NCBI RefSeq assembly: GCF_026340975.1
Contig: NZ_JAPEOS010000001.1
Coordinates: 3,815,001 to 3,879,000 of the forward strand
Reading direction: 5' to 3'
Origin: Streptomyces sp. NBC_01214
Lineage (GTDB): Bacteria; Actinomycetota; Actinomycetes; Streptomycetales; Streptomycetaceae
DNA: 64,000 nucleotides
The notes under the pieces were generated by a model. That model was not told the DNA's origin. It searched no databases and was given only the letters and a program-made list of their open reading frames with translations. A program made the translations under genes and the position numbers. Positions within the stretch are counted from its first letter, which is position 1. Each line of letters opens with the position of its first letter. This document shows, in pieces, positions 52,296-61,450 of this stretch.

Positions 52296-53999
52296 ATGCC
52301 CCAGCACGGACGGATCGCGGCGATCCCGCCCGCCTTCCGCGGCTACGGGCGGAAGTGGCTGCGGGGCGACGTCCTGGCCGGCATCACGGTCGCCGCCTAC
52401 CTGGTTCCCCAGGTCATGGCGTACGCGGGCGTGGCAGGTCTGCCCCCGGTCGTCGGGCTGTGGGCCGTGCTGCCCGCCATGGCCCTCTACGCCCTGAGCG
52501 GCACCTCACGCCTGCTGTCCGTCGGACCGGAGTCGACCACCGCCCTCATGACCGCCGTGGCCGTCGGGCCGCTGGCAGCCGGCGACCCCGCGCGCTACGC
52601 GGTGCTCGCGGCAGCCCTGGCACTCGTCGTCGGCCTGCTCTGCCTGGTCGCATGGGCCGTCCGGCTCGGCTTCCTGGCCGACCTCCTCTCCCGGCCCGTG
52701 CTCGTCGGCTACCTGGCCGGAGTCGCCTTCATCATGATCGTGGACCAGCTGCCCCGCCTGACCGGGACCAGCGGTGGCGGGTCGGGGTTCTTCCCCCAGC
52801 TCTTCTCGTTCCTCCGCCACATCGGCGACCTGCACGGGCCCACGACGCTGATGGCCGCGGGCTGCCTGCTCCTGCTGTTCACCCTGCCCCTGCTACGACG
52901 GCCCCTGCCCGGACCGCTCGTCGTCCTCGCCCTCTCCACCGCGGTGGTGGCGGTCTTCGCGCTGGACGAGAACCAGGGGATCGACGTCATCGGCACGGTC
53001 CCGACCGGCCTGCCGGCATTCGCCCTGCCCCGGCCGGCCGACCTCGCCGACCTGGTGCTGCCGGCCCTCGGTGTCCTCCTGGTCGGCTACACCGACGTCG
53101 TCCTGACCGCACGCGCCTTCGCCCGGCACGACGACCCACGGCCCCTGGACGCCAACCAGGAGCTGCTGGCCCTCGGCACGGCGAACCTCGGCGCCGGATT
53201 CCTCCAGGGCTTCCCGGTCAGCAGCAGTGCCAGCCGCACCGCCCTCGCCGACTCCTCGGGAGCCCGTACCCAGATGTACTCCCTCGTCGGCGCCGCCTGC
53301 GTGGCCGCCGTCCTCCTCTTCCTCGGCCCCCTGCTCAGCCACACCCCCTCCGCCGCCCTCGGCGCCATCGTCGTCTACGCCGCCGTACGCCTGGTCGAAG
53401 TGGGCGAGTTCCGCAGGCTGGCCGCCTTCCGCCGCCGCGAGTTCCTGCTCGCGCTCGGCTGCGGTCTCGGCGTCCTCGCCTTCGGCATCCTGTACGGCGT
53501 GCTCCTCGCCGTGGCGCTGTCCGTCGCCGAACTGCTCACCAGGGTCGCCCGCCCCCACGACGCGGTCGAGGGAATGGTGCCCGGTCTGGCCGGCATGCAC
53601 GACATCGACGACTATCCGACCGCGCGCACCGTTCCCGGTCTCCTCATCTACCGCTACGACTCGCCGTTGTTCTTCGCCAACGCCGAGGACTTCCGCCGCC
53701 GGGCGCTGGCCTCGGTCGCCGCCCAGGACGACCCCGTCCACTGGTTCGTCCTGAACACCGAGGCCAACGTCGAGGTCGACATCACCGCCCTCGACGCGGT
53801 CGAGGCCCTGCGCTCGGAACTCGCCCGGCGGGACGTCGTGTTCGCACTCGCCCGCGTCAAGCAGGACCTGCGCCGCCCCCTCGACGCCTACGGCCTGACG
53901 TCCTCCGTCGGCCCGGAGCGCATCTTCCCCACGCTCCCCACCGCCGTCGCCGCCTACCGGGACTGGCAACGCGCCACGGGCCGCGATCCGGCCCCCTGA
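52296..53999 (+). CDS. SulP-family anion transporter with STAS domain
   Basis: 567 residues from the ATG behind CCGGAGG. About 10-12 membrane helices with the family signatures GITVAAYLVPQVMAYAGVAG near the N-terminus and GFPVSSSASRTALADSSGA in the middle. The C-terminal STAS domain (about 425-555) has FANAEDFRRRAL and VDITALDAVEALRSEL. It transports sulfate, bicarbonate or another anion. Mycobacterial Rv1739c, in the DosR regulon, is the same family. No GGNCC site was seen directly before it, but readthrough from the PPOX gene (90 bp) is possible. Confidence 0.92.
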   Translation: MPQHGRIAAIPPAFRGYGRKWLRGDVLAGITVAAYLVPQVMAYAGVAGLPPVVGLWAVLPAMALYALSGTSRLLSVGPESTTALMTAVAVGPLAAGDPARYAVLAAALALVVGLLCLVAWAVRLGFLADLLSRPVLVGYLAGVAFIMIVDQLPRLTGTSGGGSGFFPQLFSFLRHIGDLHGPTTLMAAGCLLLLFTLPLLRRPLPGPLVVLALSTAVVAVFALDENQGIDVIGTVPTGLPAFALPRPADLADLVLPALGVLLVGYTDVVLTARAFARHDDPRPLDANQELLALGTANLGAGFLQGFPVSSSASRTALADSSGARTQMYSLVGAACVAAVLLFLGPLLSHTPSAALGAIVVYAAVRLVEVGEFRRLAAFRRREFLLALGCGLGVLAFGILYGVLLAVALSVAELLTRVARPHDAVEGMVPGLAGMHDIDDYPTARTVPGLLIYRYDSPLFFANAEDFRRRALASVAAQDDPVHWFVLNTEANVEVDITALDAVEALRSELARRDVVFALARVKQDLRRPLDAYGLTSSVGPERIFPTLPTAVAAYRDWQRATGRDPAP

Positions 54000-54004
54000 C
54001 GGGG

Positions 54005-54418
54005 TCAGCCGGCGGTGGGCGTCGCGACGAGTTCGACCTCGAAGCCGTCTTCGTTCTCCAGGTAGGCGGCGTAGTGCTGGGGGCCGCCGGCGTGCGGATG
54101 CCGGTCCGGGAACATCAGGCGCCAGCCGTGGCCGGTCGCCTCCTCGGCCAGGCGTTCGACCGCGGCCGCGTCCTCCACGTGGAAGGCCAGGTGGTTCAGT
54201 CCCGGCCGGCAGCGGTCGTGCCGGTCGGAAGTGAGGGCCGGGGACCGTTCGACGACCAGGTACGTCGGCCCGAGCCGCCAGCTGCGGCCGTCGGCCCAGT
54301 GCTGGTGGGGCGTGTGGCCCAGGGCCTCCAGGAGCCAGCCGAGCGAGGCGATCGCACGGTCGAGGTCGGGCACCCACAGTTCGACGTGGTGCAAGGTGCC
54401 GCTGGTCGGCCGGCTCAC
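54005..54418 (-). CDS. VOC-family (glyoxalase/dioxygenase-fold) protein
   Basis: 137 residues from a GTG that overlaps the MepB-like stop by 4 bp. Paired beta-alpha-beta-beta-beta units: TLHHVELWVPDLDRAIASLG, then LNHLAFHVEDAAAVERLAEE and AAYLENEDGFEVELVA. His and Glu at the metal positions (HHVELW, FEVELV) are present. Function could be lyase, dioxygenase or resistance protein; not decidable. Confidence 0.85.
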   Translation of the reverse strand: MSRPTSGTLHHVELWVPDLDRAIASLGWLLEALGHTPHQHWADGRSWRLGPTYLVVERSPALTSDRHDRCRPGLNHLAFHVEDAAAVERLAEEATGHGWRLMFPDRHPHAGGPQHYAAYLENEDGFEVELVATPTAG

Positions 54419-54978
54419 GCGTAGAGCTCCCGGGCCCGGGCGAGGTCGACGGGCCCGTCCTGCGGCAGGGCCAGGAAGTGGTCCAGCTGCCACTTCTGGG
54501 CGCTGCCGGCCTGGCGGTTGGTGGTGGTCACCCAGGGCGGGTAGACGCGGAAGGCGCGCTTGCCGCCGGAGCCGTCCGTCGATACGACACCGTGCCGGCG
54601 GAGCGCCTCCAGGGGGAGGACGAACTGGCCGAAGCGGTCACCGTCGCGCGTGCTGACGACGAAGAGGTCCACCGGGTCCGCGGCGTCGAACGGTTGGATG
54701 GGACCGGCCGGGGAGCGCTTCCAGACGGTGACGAACTGGCCGACCTTCGTGGGGGTGGTCTTCGCCGCGCGGAACCGGACGGCGCGGCCGTCCAGGGTGA
54801 AGGCGTGGGCGGCGTAGGCGGCGCCCTCGGCCTCCGGGACCGGCAGCGAGCAGGTGAATCCGCAGGGGTCGTAGACGAGGGCCTTCGCCGCGAGGAGGTC
54901 CGGGTGGGCCGTGGCCGCCTCGGTGTCCGACCACGGCTGGGGGCGGGGAGGGGACGGGGGTTCGAGGTGCGTCGTCAT
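54415..54978 (-). CDS. MepB-family protein
   Basis: 187 residues. The family is recognisable by DPCGFTCSLPVPEAEGAAY, FRAAKTTPTKVGQFVTVWKR, and a C-terminal AFRVYPPWVTTTNRQAGSAQ segment with KWQLDHFL. MepB is encoded beside the MepA efflux pump in staphylococci and its biochemical role is unknown. Here the partner is a VOC protein, translationally coupled. Soluble. Confidence 0.85.
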   Translation of the reverse strand: MTTHLEPPSPPRPQPWSDTEAATAHPDLLAAKALVYDPCGFTCSLPVPEAEGAAYAAHAFTLDGRAVRFRAAKTTPTKVGQFVTVWKRSPAGPIQPFDAADPVDLFVVSTRDGDRFGQFVLPLEALRRHGVVSTDGSGGKRAFRVYPPWVTTTNRQAGSAQKWQLDHFLALPQDGPVDLARARELYA

Positions 54979-55088
54979 GCCTTCACCCTGTCACGGTCCG
55001 GCCCCGGGCCGCGGCCCGCGGCCTGCCGATGCGTCCCACCCGGTTCCCCGTGCACCGGGGCGTGGGGGGAGGTGGCCCCTGCGTGCCG

Positions 55089-55481
55089 TCAGTCGAGGTC
55101 GATGTGGACGCTGGTGGACTTCACGCGGGCGACGGCCTGCACGCCGACCGCGAGACCGAGCTCCTCGACCGCCTCGCGGGTCAGCAGGGAGACCACGCGG
55201 TGCGGGCCGGACTGGATCTCGACCTGGGCGGCCACCTCGCCGAGCGTCACCGCCGTCACGATCCCGGGCAGCGCGTTGCGCGCCGAGGTGGCGGACTCGC
55301 CGTCGCCCTCGGCCGCCTCCTGGGCGAGCGCCACGCAGAAGGCGGCCAGGTGCACGCCCTCGACCATCCGCTTGTTGCCGTCCCGCAAGGTCGGGAAGCG
55401 GCCCGCGTCCGCCCAGCGGCGGGCGGTGTCGGTGCTGACGCGGAGGAGTTGGGCGGCCTCGCCGATCGTGTAGAGCTGCAC
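55089..55481 (-). CDS. HTH (MerR/excisionase-like) protein with TOBE/Mop domain
   Basis: 130 residues. The N-terminal HTH (YTIGEAAQLLRVSTDTARRW) is followed by a TOBE/molbindin domain (ARNALPGIVTAVTLGEVAAQ, VEIQSGPHRVVSLLTREAVE, VGVQAVARVKSTSVHIDL). This pairing suggests molybdate- or tungstate-responsive regulation, like a minimal ModE. No molybdate transporter is in the window. It stands directly behind the lysA-like remnant. Confidence 0.85.
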   Translation of the reverse strand: MQLYTIGEAAQLLRVSTDTARRWADAGRFPTLRDGNKRMVEGVHLAAFCVALAQEAAEGDGESATSARNALPGIVTAVTLGEVAAQVEIQSGPHRVVSLLTREAVEELGLAVGVQAVARVKSTSVHIDLD

Positions 55482-55490
55482 CCCGCAACT

Positions 55491-55890
55491 CTATGCCGCC
55501 GACGCCCCGGACGTGTCCTCGTGCCCGGCGTCCCGGAGGCGCGATCGCCGGCGGGCGGCCCACGAGGTTGTCGGCCGCGGCCATGGACAGCTGGTACGCG
55601 CCCGCCACCGGAACCCCGGGCAGATCGCCGGGCCCGGCGTCGGCGGGCAGCGGAACGTCCGCCGCCGGGATGCCGCCCGCCCCGCAGCGCCGGCCCACGA
55701 CCGTGGCCGTACGGGAACCGGCCGCCGAGCGGCGGCCGATGAGCCGGGGCGCGTAGCGGACCCCGCACGGCGCCGGCCGCGGGTCGTCGCCCATCCAGCC
55801 GGCCACGGCCACGAACACCCGCTCCCCGGCGTGCTTGACGTCCAGCACCCGGTACGTGACCACCCCGGCCGTGCCCACGCCCGCCCCGCC
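55491..55890 (-). pseudogene. Diaminopimelate decarboxylase (lysA)-like C-terminal remnant
   Basis: About 130 codons reading VVTYRVLDVKHAGERVFVAV, GWMGDDPRP (for the GGMGDNPRP motif), TVVGRRCGAGGIPAADVPLP (the family's active-site CESGD is eroded to CGAGG) and VPVAGAYQLSMA. These correspond to the C-terminal beta domain of PLP-dependent DAP/ornithine decarboxylases. The whole N-terminal barrel with the PLP lysine is absent and the end runs into a different frame. Non-functional. Confidence 0.65.
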
Positions 55891-56132
55891 CCGGCCCGCC
55901 CCGGCCCGATGGCCAGGCGGGCCACGGGCGGCCCGGCCGCCACGGACCGCGCCCTCGGCGGCGGCACGCTCCGGTGCCGAAGCCGTCCCCGCCTCCACGG
56001 CCCCCGGCCCGCCCCCGACGGGACCCTGACGGCCGCGTCCCCGGCCGTACGCATCGCTGACGGCCGGCCGCCGACGGCCGCCCCGGATCGGTAGGCTGGA
56101 TCCGCCGGGCGCCTGCGACGGGGAGGTACGGG

Positions 56133-57050
56133 ATGGGGACCACCGTGACCGGGCCGCGCCACGGGCCGCGCCCCGGCGCCGACCCGGGGCTGTACGGTCC
56201 CTCGTCCGTCACCTGGCAGTGCCACGGCGACCCGATGATGTGGATCGCCGGACTCCGGGCGCTCTACCTCCAGGCGCTCCACCCGCGCGCCGTCCGCGGG
56301 GTCATGGAGAACTCCGACTTCCGGTCGGACGCCTGGGGACGGCTGCTGCGCACCGCCGACTTCGTCGGCACCCTCACCTACGGCACCACCGAGGCGGCCG
56401 AGCGCGCCGGCCTCCGCGTCCGCACGATCCACCGCAACCTCTCCGCCACCGATCCGGACACCGGCGAACGCTTCCCCGTCGACGACCCCGAGCTGCTGCT
56501 GTGGATCCACTGCGCGCAGATCGACAGCTTCCTGCACGTCCTGCGCCGCTCCGGCGTCCCCCTGACCCCCGCCCAGGCCGACCGCTACGTCGACGAGAAC
56601 CGCGTGAACGCCCGCCTCGTCGGGCTCGACCCGGCCGGGGTCCCCGCCGACACCGCCGGGCTCGCCGCGTACTTCGAGCGGATCCGCCCCGAACTCGCCG
56701 CCGGCCCCGACGCCCTCGCCGTGGACGACTTCCTGCGCGGCCCGCCCGTCCCTCCCCTCCTCGTACGTGGCCGAAACCTGCTGTGGCCGCCCGTCGCCGG
56801 CCTGGCGTACGGTTCCCTCCCGGGCTGGGCGCACCAGCTGTACGGGCGGTCCGCACCGGCACCGCGCAGCGTCACCCGGCGCCTGCGCCTCACCGGGCGC
56901 GTACTGCGCAGCATTCCCGCAGGTCTACGCTGGCAGCTGCCTCCAGGTCACATCTTGAAAGCGATGCGCCGCATGGGCCCCGGGAGCCGCCCCTCGCCGT
57001 ACACACTGCGTACATCAGCGGCCATACTGGACCGGCCGGGGAGGGCGTAG
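56133..57050 (+). CDS. DUF2236/MpaB-like oxygenase family protein
   Basis: 305 residues with GGGGAGG upstream. The family is recognised by MWIAGLRALYLQALHPRAVR near the start, RLLRTADFVGTLTYGTTEAA, LLWIHCAQIDSFLHVLRRSG with the conserved His, and a DRYVDENRVNARLVGL helix. Related heme proteins include latex-clearing protein and MpaB. No signal peptide. It ends 26 bp before the kinase gene, so cotranscription is likely. Confidence 0.88.
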   Translation: MGTTVTGPRHGPRPGADPGLYGPSSVTWQCHGDPMMWIAGLRALYLQALHPRAVRGVMENSDFRSDAWGRLLRTADFVGTLTYGTTEAAERAGLRVRTIHRNLSATDPDTGERFPVDDPELLLWIHCAQIDSFLHVLRRSGVPLTPAQADRYVDENRVNARLVGLDPAGVPADTAGLAAYFERIRPELAAGPDALAVDDFLRGPPVPPLLVRGRNLLWPPVAGLAYGSLPGWAHQLYGRSAPAPRSVTRRLRLTGRVLRSIPAGLRWQLPPGHILKAMRRMGPGSRPSPYTLRTSAAILDRPGRA

Positions 57051-57076
57051 CACGAAAACGGGGGCGGCTTTAAGAC

Positions 57077-59188
57077 ATGGCGGAGTCCAGACTGATCCAG
57101 GGCCGTTACCGGTCGCTCGATCTGATCGGGCGCGGCGGCATGGGCGAGGTGTGGCGCGCCCGGGACGAATCGCTGGGCCGGCAGGTCGCCGTGAAGTGCC
57201 TCAAGCCGATCGGCGCCGAGCAGGATGCCCACTTCACCCAGGTGCTCCGCGAGCGGTTCCGGCGCGAGGCGCGCGTGGCCGCCTCCCTCCAGCACCGCGG
57301 GGTCACCGTCGTCCACGACTTCGGCGACGACAGCGCCGCGGGCGGCCCGCTCTACCTCGTCATGGAACTCCTCGAAGGCCGCAACCTCAGCCAGCTCCTG
57401 GAGGACAACGACACGCGCCCGCTCCCCGTGGACGTCGTCGTCGACATCGCCGAGCAGATGGCCGCGGCCCTCGGCTACACCCATGACCAGGGCGTCGTCC
57501 ACCGGGACCTGAAGCCCGCCAACATCATGCGGCTCACCGACGGCACCGTGAAGATCTGCGACTTCGGCATCGCCCGCCTCGCCCACGACATCGGCTTCAC
57601 CGCCAAGCTCACCGGCGGCGGCATGGCCATGGGCACGCCGCACTACATGTCGCCCGAACAGATCGCGGGCGGCGAGGTCGACCACCGCAGCGACCTCTAC
57701 TCCTTCGGCTGCGTCCTGTACGAGATCGCCACCGGCGCCCCGCCCTTCGACCTCGGCGACTCCTGGTCGGTGCTGGTCGGCCACCGCGACAACGCGCCCG
57801 TACCGCTGCGCGAGCACCGCCCCGAGCTGCCCGGCTACTTCGACGAGGTGGTCCTGGACCTGCTCGCCAAGCGCCCCGAGGACCGGCCGGGCGACGCCCG
57901 CCACGTGCACCGCCGGCTCGTCGAGGCACGGCTGGGACCGGGCGGACTGCCCGGCGCCCAGGCCCCGCTCCCGCCCTGGGCCCGCGGCATGACCGCCGGC
58001 CGCAAGGCCGGCATCGACGCCCGGCCGGCGAGCGGCGAATGGGCCGTGCTCACGGGAGCCTGGACGGCCGCGCGCCCCTCGGGCGGCCAGCCGGTGCCGC
58101 GCCCGCGCGGCGCGCACCCCCCGGTCCATCCCGGCACCACCACCATCATCCGTCCCGCGGCCGAAGAGGACCCGCGGCTCACCGCCGCGTACGGATTCCC
58201 GCGCCCCGCCGGCCCGCGGGGCAACGGCCCCGACGCGCTCGCCGCCGGCCACGCGCGCGCGTACGCCCTCAGCCGCGCGGGCCGGCCCGAGGAGGCGCTC
58301 GCCGGGTACACGGCCGTGGCCGAGGGGCGCACGCGGGTGCTCGGCGCGGACCACCCCGACACCCTCGCGGCGCGCCAGGAGACCGCGTACGAGTTGGGCC
58401 GGCTCGGGCGCCACCAGGAGGCGCACGACGTCTACCGGGCTGTGCTCGTCGCCCGCGAGCGGACCGTGGGCACGCTCCACCCCGACACCCTGCGCTGCCG
58501 GCACAACCTGGCCTGCGCGCTCGGTGCGCTGGGCCGGTACGCGGACGCCCACGCCGTCGCCGCCGAGGTCGCCGCCGACCGGGCGGCCGTCCTGGGCGCC
58601 GAGCACGCGGATACCCTGCTGACCCGCTACGAGGCGGCGTACGCGCTCGGCCGCCTGGAGCGCTGGCAGGAGGCCCTGGTCGCCTTCCACGAGGTCGGCG
58701 TCGTACGGGAGCGGGTGCTCGGCCGCGACCACCCCGACACCCTGGCCGCCCGCTACGAGGTCGGCATCGCGCTCGGCCGCACCGGCAACACGCAGCAGGC
58801 CCTCGACCTGTTCCGGGGGCTGGTCCGCGACCGCACCCGCGCCTACGGGGTCACCGACCCCGAGACGCTGCGCGCCCGGCACGTCCTCGGCGTCAACCTG
58901 GGCCGGCTGGAGCGCTGGGCGGAAGCGGTGGCCGAGGCGCGCCAGGTGAGCGCCCTGCGCGCCGAGGTGCTCGGGCCCGAGCACCCGGACACCCTGGTCA
59001 GCCGCCGGGAGTTGGCCGGAGGGCTGGGCCGGCTGGGCCGCTGGGACGAGGCGCTGCCCCTCTACCGCGACATCTCCGGCATCCTCGAGCGGTCCCTCGG
59101 CGACGAACATCCCGACACGGCCCTCGCCCACGCCGACGAGGCCCACTGTCTGGAGCGGCTCGGCCAGGTGTGCTACCAAGAGCCATGA
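57077..59188 (+). CDS. Ser/Thr protein kinase with C-terminal TPR-like repeats
   Basis: 703 residues. Kinase domain (about 8-275): glycine loop IGRGGMGEVWRARDE, Lys40 in VAVKCLK, catalytic Asp144 in VHRDLKPANIM, DFG in KICDFGIARLA, and GTPHYMSPEQIAGGEVDHRS. A Pro/Gly-rich linker (about 290-390) follows with no membrane helix, so the enzyme is cytosolic. From about 395 to the end there are seven or so tandem repeats around LGxxHPDTLxxR and LGRLxRxxEAL, a TPR_10/12-type scaffold for protein binding. The stop overlaps the start of the FAD enzyme gene by 4 bp. Confidence 0.93.
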   Translation: MAESRLIQGRYRSLDLIGRGGMGEVWRARDESLGRQVAVKCLKPIGAEQDAHFTQVLRERFRREARVAASLQHRGVTVVHDFGDDSAAGGPLYLVMELLEGRNLSQLLEDNDTRPLPVDVVVDIAEQMAAALGYTHDQGVVHRDLKPANIMRLTDGTVKICDFGIARLAHDIGFTAKLTGGGMAMGTPHYMSPEQIAGGEVDHRSDLYSFGCVLYEIATGAPPFDLGDSWSVLVGHRDNAPVPLREHRPELPGYFDEVVLDLLAKRPEDRPGDARHVHRRLVEARLGPGGLPGAQAPLPPWARGMTAGRKAGIDARPASGEWAVLTGAWTAARPSGGQPVPRPRGAHPPVHPGTTTIIRPAAEEDPRLTAAYGFPRPAGPRGNGPDALAAGHARAYALSRAGRPEEALAGYTAVAEGRTRVLGADHPDTLAARQETAYELGRLGRHQEAHDVYRAVLVARERTVGTLHPDTLRCRHNLACALGALGRYADAHAVAAEVAADRAAVLGAEHADTLLTRYEAAYALGRLERWQEALVAFHEVGVVRERVLGRDHPDTLAARYEVGIALGRTGNTQQALDLFRGLVRDRTRAYGVTDPETLRARHVLGVNLGRLERWAEAVAEARQVSALRAEVLGPEHPDTLVSRRELAGGLGRLGRWDEALPLYRDISGILERSLGDEHPDTALAHADEAHCLERLGQVCYQEP

Positions 59189-60753
59189 CGACCTTCGGGC
59201 GGGACGTGTACGACGACGTGATCGTGGGCGGCGGGCACAACGGCCTGGTGGCCGCCGCGTACCTGGCGCGGGCGGGCCGCTCGGTGCTGGTCCTGGAGCG
59301 GCTCGGGAACACGGGCGGGGCGGCGATCTCCAGCCGCCCCTTCGTGGGCGTCGACGCCAGACTCTCGCGCTACTCGTACCTCGTCTCCCTGCTCCCGTCG
59401 AAGATCGTGCGCGACCTGGACCTGCGGTTCGCGGTGCGCCGCCGCACGATCTCCTCGTACACGCCCACCGAACGGGGCGGGCGACCCGGTGGACTGCTCG
59501 TCGGCGGCGGAGAGCAGCGCACCCGGGAGTCCTTCGCGCGGCTGACCGGCTCGGAGCGGGAGTACGAGAGCTGGCGCGCCTTCTACGGGAGCACCGGGCG
59601 GGTCGCCGAGAAGGTGTTCCCGACCCTGACCGAGCCCCTGCCCACGCGGGCGGAGCTGCGGGCCCGGATCGACGACGAGGCCGCCTGGCGGATGCTCTTC
59701 GAGGAGCCCCTCGGGCAGGCGGTGGAGCGGAACTTCGCCGACGACCTGGTCCGCGGGGTGGTCCTGACGGACGGGCTGATCGGCACCTTCGCGGACGCGC
59801 ACGACCCCTCCCTCGCACAGAACCGCTGCTTCCTCTACCACGTCATCGGCGGCGGGACCGGTGACTGGGACGTGCCCGTGGGCGGCATGGGCGCGTTGAC
59901 GGACGCCCTCGCGGCGGCGGCCCGGGCGGCCGGTGCCGAGATCGCGACCGGCCACGAGGTGCTGCGGATCGACACGGACGGGGTCGCCCCGGCCGAGGTG
60001 GTGTTCCGCACGGCGACCGGGGAGGGCCGGGTCGTCGGCCGCACGGTCCTGGTGAACGCCTCGCCGCAGGCCCTGGCCGAACTGCTCGGCGAAGCCCCGC
60101 CCGAGGGTGCGGCGCGGGCCCCCGAGGGTGCCCAGCTCAAGGTCAACATGCTGCTGCGCCGACTGCCCCGGCTCCGGGACACCTCGGTGGACCCGAGCGA
60201 GGCCTTCGGCGGCACCTTCCACATCGCCGAGGGCTACGCCGAGCTCGCCCGGGCCTATGCGGAGGCCGCCTCCGGCGAACTGCCCTCCGTACCGCCCTCG
60301 GAGATCTACTGCCACTCCCTGACCGACCCGACGATCCTCGGCCCGGAACTGGTGGAGCAGGGCTACCAGACCCTCACCCTCTTCGGCCTGCACGCGCCGG
60401 CCCGGCTGTTCGGGCACGACAACCAGCAGGCCCGCGAGGTCCTGCTGACGGCCACCCTCGCGCAGCTCGACGCGCACCTGGCCGAACCGCTCACCGACTG
60501 CCTCGCCTTCGACGCGGACGGCCGCCCGTGCATCGAGGCGAAGACCCCGCTGGACCTGGAGCGCGAACTGCGGCTGCCCGGCGGCCACATCTTCCACCGG
60601 GACCTGTCCTGGCCCTACGCCGACCAGGGCGGCCGGTGGGGCGTGGAAACCGCCCACCGCAACGTCCTGCTGTGCGGGGCGGGCGCGGTCCGCGGCGGCG
60701 GAGTCAGCGGCGTCCCCGGACACAACGCGGCGATGGCGGTACTCGGGCACTAG
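59185..60753 (+). CDS. Phytoene desaturase-like NAD(P)/FAD-dependent oxidoreductase
   Basis: 522 residues from the ATGA overlap with the kinase gene. The FAD Rossmann motif is VIVGGGHNGLVAAAYLARAG with VLVLERLGNTGG. The C-terminal FAD closure is NVLLCGAGAVRGGGVSGVPG with GHNAAMAVL. It belongs to the CrtI/retinol-saturase-like group common in actinobacteria outside carotenoid clusters. No carotenoid genes are nearby, so the substrate is open. The tight coupling with the kinase suggests shared expression or phospho-control. Confidence 0.88.
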   Translation: MTTFGRDVYDDVIVGGGHNGLVAAAYLARAGRSVLVLERLGNTGGAAISSRPFVGVDARLSRYSYLVSLLPSKIVRDLDLRFAVRRRTISSYTPTERGGRPGGLLVGGGEQRTRESFARLTGSEREYESWRAFYGSTGRVAEKVFPTLTEPLPTRAELRARIDDEAAWRMLFEEPLGQAVERNFADDLVRGVVLTDGLIGTFADAHDPSLAQNRCFLYHVIGGGTGDWDVPVGGMGALTDALAAAARAAGAEIATGHEVLRIDTDGVAPAEVVFRTATGEGRVVGRTVLVNASPQALAELLGEAPPEGAARAPEGAQLKVNMLLRRLPRLRDTSVDPSEAFGGTFHIAEGYAELARAYAEAASGELPSVPPSEIYCHSLTDPTILGPELVEQGYQTLTLFGLHAPARLFGHDNQQAREVLLTATLAQLDAHLAEPLTDCLAFDADGRPCIEAKTPLDLERELRLPGGHIFHRDLSWPYADQGGRWGVETAHRNVLLCGAGAVRGGGVSGVPGHNAAMAVLGH

Positions 60754-60988
60754 GCCGCCCGGACTCGGCCGTACGGGTGGATCGTGCTCATCCCGTCCGA
60801 CCACCGGGTCGGGTCCCACGGCCCGGTCACGCCCCGGAATCGGGGGTGCCCGGCGCCGCGGCGCGCGGTGCGGCACGGGGCGGCGGAACTTGCCCGGGGC
60901 GGCAGCGGTTTTGCAGGCTGTCCGTTGCCGGTCCCGCCGAGGCCAGTCGGCCCGGGGACGGCAGTCAGCCGAGGGAAGGAACCGCTCC

Positions 60989-61396
60989 GTGTCCGCCGCA
61001 CTCTCCGACGACCTGAAGAAACTCATCGACGACAGCCCGGTCTTCGCGACCGTGGCCACGATCCAGCCGGACGGCAGCCCGCAGCTGTCGGTCACCTGGC
61101 TCACCCGGGACGGCGACGACCTGCTGGTCTCCACGACGGTCGGCCGCCGCAAGGAGAAGAACCTGCGCGCGGACCCGCGGATCACGGTCATGATCAACCC
61201 GGCGAACGCGCCCTACAGCTACGCCGAGGTCCGCGGCACCGCCGAACTGACCACGGAGGGCGGCCAAGAGCTGATCAACGAGCTGTCGCGCAAGTACACG
61301 GGCAAGGACTACGCGGACTTCAACCCGGCGTCGAAGGAGGACGCCGAGCGCGTCGTCGTCCGCGTCAGCCCGCGCAAGGTCGTCGGCTCGATCTGA
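60989..61396 (+). CDS. PPOX-class F420-dependent oxidoreductase
   Basis: 135 residues from a GTG behind GAAGGA. Motifs: FATVATIQPDGSPQLSVTWL, TVGRRKEKNLRADPRITVMI and YAEVRGTAELTTEGGQEL, typical of the Rv1155-like F420-binding PPOX group. Probably a deazaflavin-using reductase of unknown substrate. The upstream 235 bp hold nothing recognisable. Confidence 0.87.
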   Translation: MSAALSDDLKKLIDDSPVFATVATIQPDGSPQLSVTWLTRDGDDLLVSTTVGRRKEKNLRADPRITVMINPANAPYSYAEVRGTAELTTEGGQELINELSRKYTGKDYADFNPASKEDAERVVVRVSPRKVVGSI

Positions 61397-61450
61397 CGCT
61401 CCCCGGAGGGGCCGGCGGGGGACGGACTCCCGCCGGCGCCTCCGTCGGGG

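Noticed and set aside
55256..56212. Minus-strand open frame across the lysA remnant and the DUF2236 promoter
   Set aside because: The translation is Gly/Arg-rich without motifs. The lysA-like motifs are in a different frame.
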